From: CAYMOV01 sp964392085
GTDB taxonomy: Bacteria; Oederibacteriota; Muellerivitia; Muellerivitales; Muellerivitaceae
Direction: 5' to 3'
NCBI GenBank assembly: GCA_964392085.1
Contig: CAYMOV010000009.1
Location: forward strand, 1-50,531
DNA length: 50,531 nt
Below the pieces are notes generated by a model that saw only the letters and a program-made list of their open reading frames with translations, made no database searches and had not been told where the DNA came from. Each line of letters starts with the position of its first letter. Position 1 is the first letter of the stretch. The translations under genes and the position numbers were made by a program. Positions 49,243 to 50,531 of the stretch are shown here, piece by piece.

Positions 49243-50531
49243 TTATCGGACTATGAGGAGCTTCGCCTCTTGGGCGCCGTACTTATTCGTAAAGTATATC
49301 AGGTAGACGCCGCTCGCCACAGGCGCCCCCTTGTCATTATTGGCGTCCCACTCATAGGTATGGTCGTAAGGGGCGTTTGTCATGGTGTCTCCATCCAACT
49401 TCTTCACCAACTCCCCGGCCGAATTGTAAATCTTGAGGCTGAAGGCCCCGTCGTGCGGGACGTGGACGTGGATCTGCACCGGCGGGAAGTCATATTGTGG
49501 CCGGTAGGAATTCCTCGAAACCCACAGTTCGCTTCCGGGTGTCGGACTGTTTGTCGGGCTCCCCGTGTTGGTGATGGTCGGCGACTCGGTCGGGGTCCCC
49601 GTTTCCGTCGGGGTGAAGGTGTAGGTGAACGTATAGGTCGGCGTCAGGGTCCATCGGGACGTCCAAGTTGGGGTTTGGGTCACCGTAGGGGTCTTGGTGA
49701 TGGTCGGGGTGCGGGTGATCGTCGGAGTCCAGGTGGAAGTCGGCGTCATCGTGGAAGTTGGTGTAAGCGTCCAAGTCCTGGTGAACGACGGGGTCCAAGT
49801 GGAGGTGAAGGTCCGGGTAAAGCTGGGCGTTCCGGTCCAGGTTGGAGTCAATGAGTTTGTCGGCGTGTTCGTGAAGGTGCGGGTGGAGGTCCAAGTCTTC
49901 GTGTAGGTCGGCGTACCGGTTTGGGTGGGCGTTAATGTATCCGTTGGCGTGTTGGTGTAGGTGCGTGTAGGTGTCCATGTTTTCGTATAGGTCGGAGATC
50001 CGGTCCAAGTAGGCGTCAAGGTATCCGTCGGCGTATTCGTCCAGGTACGCGTGTTGGTCCAAGTCGAAGTATTCGTCGGCGTCTTGGTATAGGTCGGCGT
50101 CCCCGTCCAAGTGGGCGTCAAGGAATCCGTCGGCGTGTTCGTCCAGGTCCGGGTGTTCGTCGGCGTCTTGGTGTCGGTCGGGGTCCCTGTCCAAGTGGGA
50201 GTCAAGGAATCCGTCGGCGTGTTCGTCCAGGTCCGGGTGTTCGTCGGCGTCCTCGTGTCGGTCGGGGTCCCTGTCCAAGTGGGAGTCAAGGAATCCGTCG
50301 GCGTGTTGGTCCAAGTGCGCGTGTTGGTCACCGTTGGTGTATTCGTCGGCGTCCTCGTGTCGGTCGGGGTCCCTGTCCAAGTGGGAGTCAAGGAATCCGT
50401 CGGCGTGTTGGTCCAGGTCCGGGTGTTCGTCGGCGTCCTCGTGTCGGTCGGGGTCCCGGTCCAAGTGGGCGTCAATGAATCCGTCGGCGTGTTGGTCCAA
50501 GTGCGCGTGTTGGTCACCGTTGGCGTATTCG
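49243..50531 (-). CDS. Thr/Pro-repeat surface protein with FlgD-like C-terminal domain (5' end outside window)
   Basis: About 429 codons of a protein that enters from the right edge without a start. It consists of near-identical 28-residue repeats (NTRTWTNTPTDSLTPTWTG + TPTDTRTPT) that become more divergent toward the C-terminus. A terminal domain of about 100 residues follows (SPGSELWVSRNSYRPQYDFP, GAFSLKIYNSAGELVKKLDG, SGVYLIYFTNKYGAQEAKLL). That domain is a FlgD-like/CHU_C-type Ig fold, often a sorting or anchoring end. No catalytic domain is visible here; it may lie upstream. The GH8 gene begins 12 bases after its stop, so both are likely co-transcribed. Confidence 0.85.
   Translation of the reverse strand, partial: NTPTVTNTRTWTNTPTDSLTPTWTGTPTDTRTPTNTRTWTNTPTDSLTPTWTGTPTDTRTPTNTPTVTNTRTWTNTPTDSLTPTWTGTPTDTRTPTNTRTWTNTPTDSLTPTWTGTPTDTKTPTNTRTWTNTPTDSLTPTWTGTPTYTKTPTNTSTWTNTRTWTNTPTDTLTPTWTGSPTYTKTWTPTRTYTNTPTDTLTPTQTGTPTYTKTWTSTRTFTNTPTNSLTPTWTGTPSFTRTFTSTWTPSFTRTWTLTPTSTMTPTSTWTPTITRTPTITKTPTVTQTPTWTSRWTLTPTYTFTYTFTPTETGTPTESPTITNTGSPTNSPTPGSELWVSRNSYRPQYDFPPVQIHVHVPHDGAFSLKIYNSAGELVKKLDGDTMTNAPYDHTYEWDANNDKGAPVASGVYLIYFTNKYGAQEAKLLIVR
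50020..50531 (-). repeat. 84-bp in-frame tandem repeats
   Basis: The marker CCAAGTGGG recurs at about 50107, 50191, 50275, 50377 and 50461: spacings 84, 84, 102 and 84 bases. The 102 is one 84-bp unit plus an 18-bp (six-codon) insertion. Units toward the window edge are almost identical at DNA level, pointing to recent expansion or homogenisation. All lengths are multiples of three, so changes keep the reading frame. Confidence 0.9.

Overview
The window is chromosomal DNA, GC-rich (roughly 60% by eye), from a Gram-negative, flagellated bacterium. All 52 protein genes I can support lie on the minus strand, so transcription runs from right to left. The organism is probably from an uncultured phylum-level lineage. 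Outer-membrane evidence comes from the FlgA P-ring chaperone and two PorV/PorQ-like beta-barrel proteins. Very long Thr/Pro-rich linkers ending in 'YPNP'/FlgD-like Ig domains are known from candidate phyla such as FCPU426 or Goldbacteria; that placement is a guess. The gene order of the flagellar operon (flhF-flhG-PilZ-fliA-DUF342-SwrB-like tail, FliY-type FliN, YlqG/YlqH-like pair) resembles the Firmicutes fla/che arrangement more than the enterobacterial one.

Right end, 43.6-50.5 kb: a truncated Thr/Pro-repeat surface protein, then a 1405-residue secreted glycoside hydrolase family 8 enzyme with a Thr/Pro stalk of about 745 residues, then a 65-bp tandem repeat broken by a 100-N assembly gap. 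These are followed by a Gfo/Idh/MocA oxidoreductase with a probable leaderless promoter and an exported HELVH metallopeptidase-like protein. Middle, 31-42.2 kb: housekeeping genes trxA, secD-secF, the yggS-proC-yggT-yggU cluster, a purine-nucleoside-phosphorylase-family gene followed by mtnA (methionine salvage), a CPXCG zinc-binding protein, a hot-dog thioesterase, a 34-residue bS22/COX24-like ribosomal protein, a membrane GAF-GGDEF diguanylate cyclase and a MerR/HspR-like regulator.

Left part, 0-30.8 kb: a nearly continuous flagellar operon. In order of transcription it holds flgB flgC fliE fliF fliG fliH fliI fliJ motA motB fliL fliM fliN/Y fliO fliP fliQ fliR flhB flhA flhF flhG, a PilZ protein, a two-TM protein, fliA, a DUF342 protein, a small unknown, a SwrB-like protein, a FliK-C-like protein and an FlhB-C-like protein. 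Two PorV/PorQ-like genes follow, then flgF flgG flgA, which runs off the left edge. A strong sigma-70 promoter precedes flgB. The hook genes flgD, flgE and a full fliK, which often lie between fliJ and motA, are missing there, as are filament and chemotaxis genes.

The most interesting non-coding signals are: a sigma-70 promoter followed by an intrinsic terminator and a small ORF in the secD leader (attenuator-like); mutually exclusive hairpins in the flgB leader; a 58-bp tandem repeat and an interleaved (pseudoknot-like) inverted repeat in the 34.4-34.8 kb intergenic region; and 84-bp in-frame repeats in the Thr/Pro protein at the right edge. I found no rRNA, tRNA, CRISPR array or transposase.
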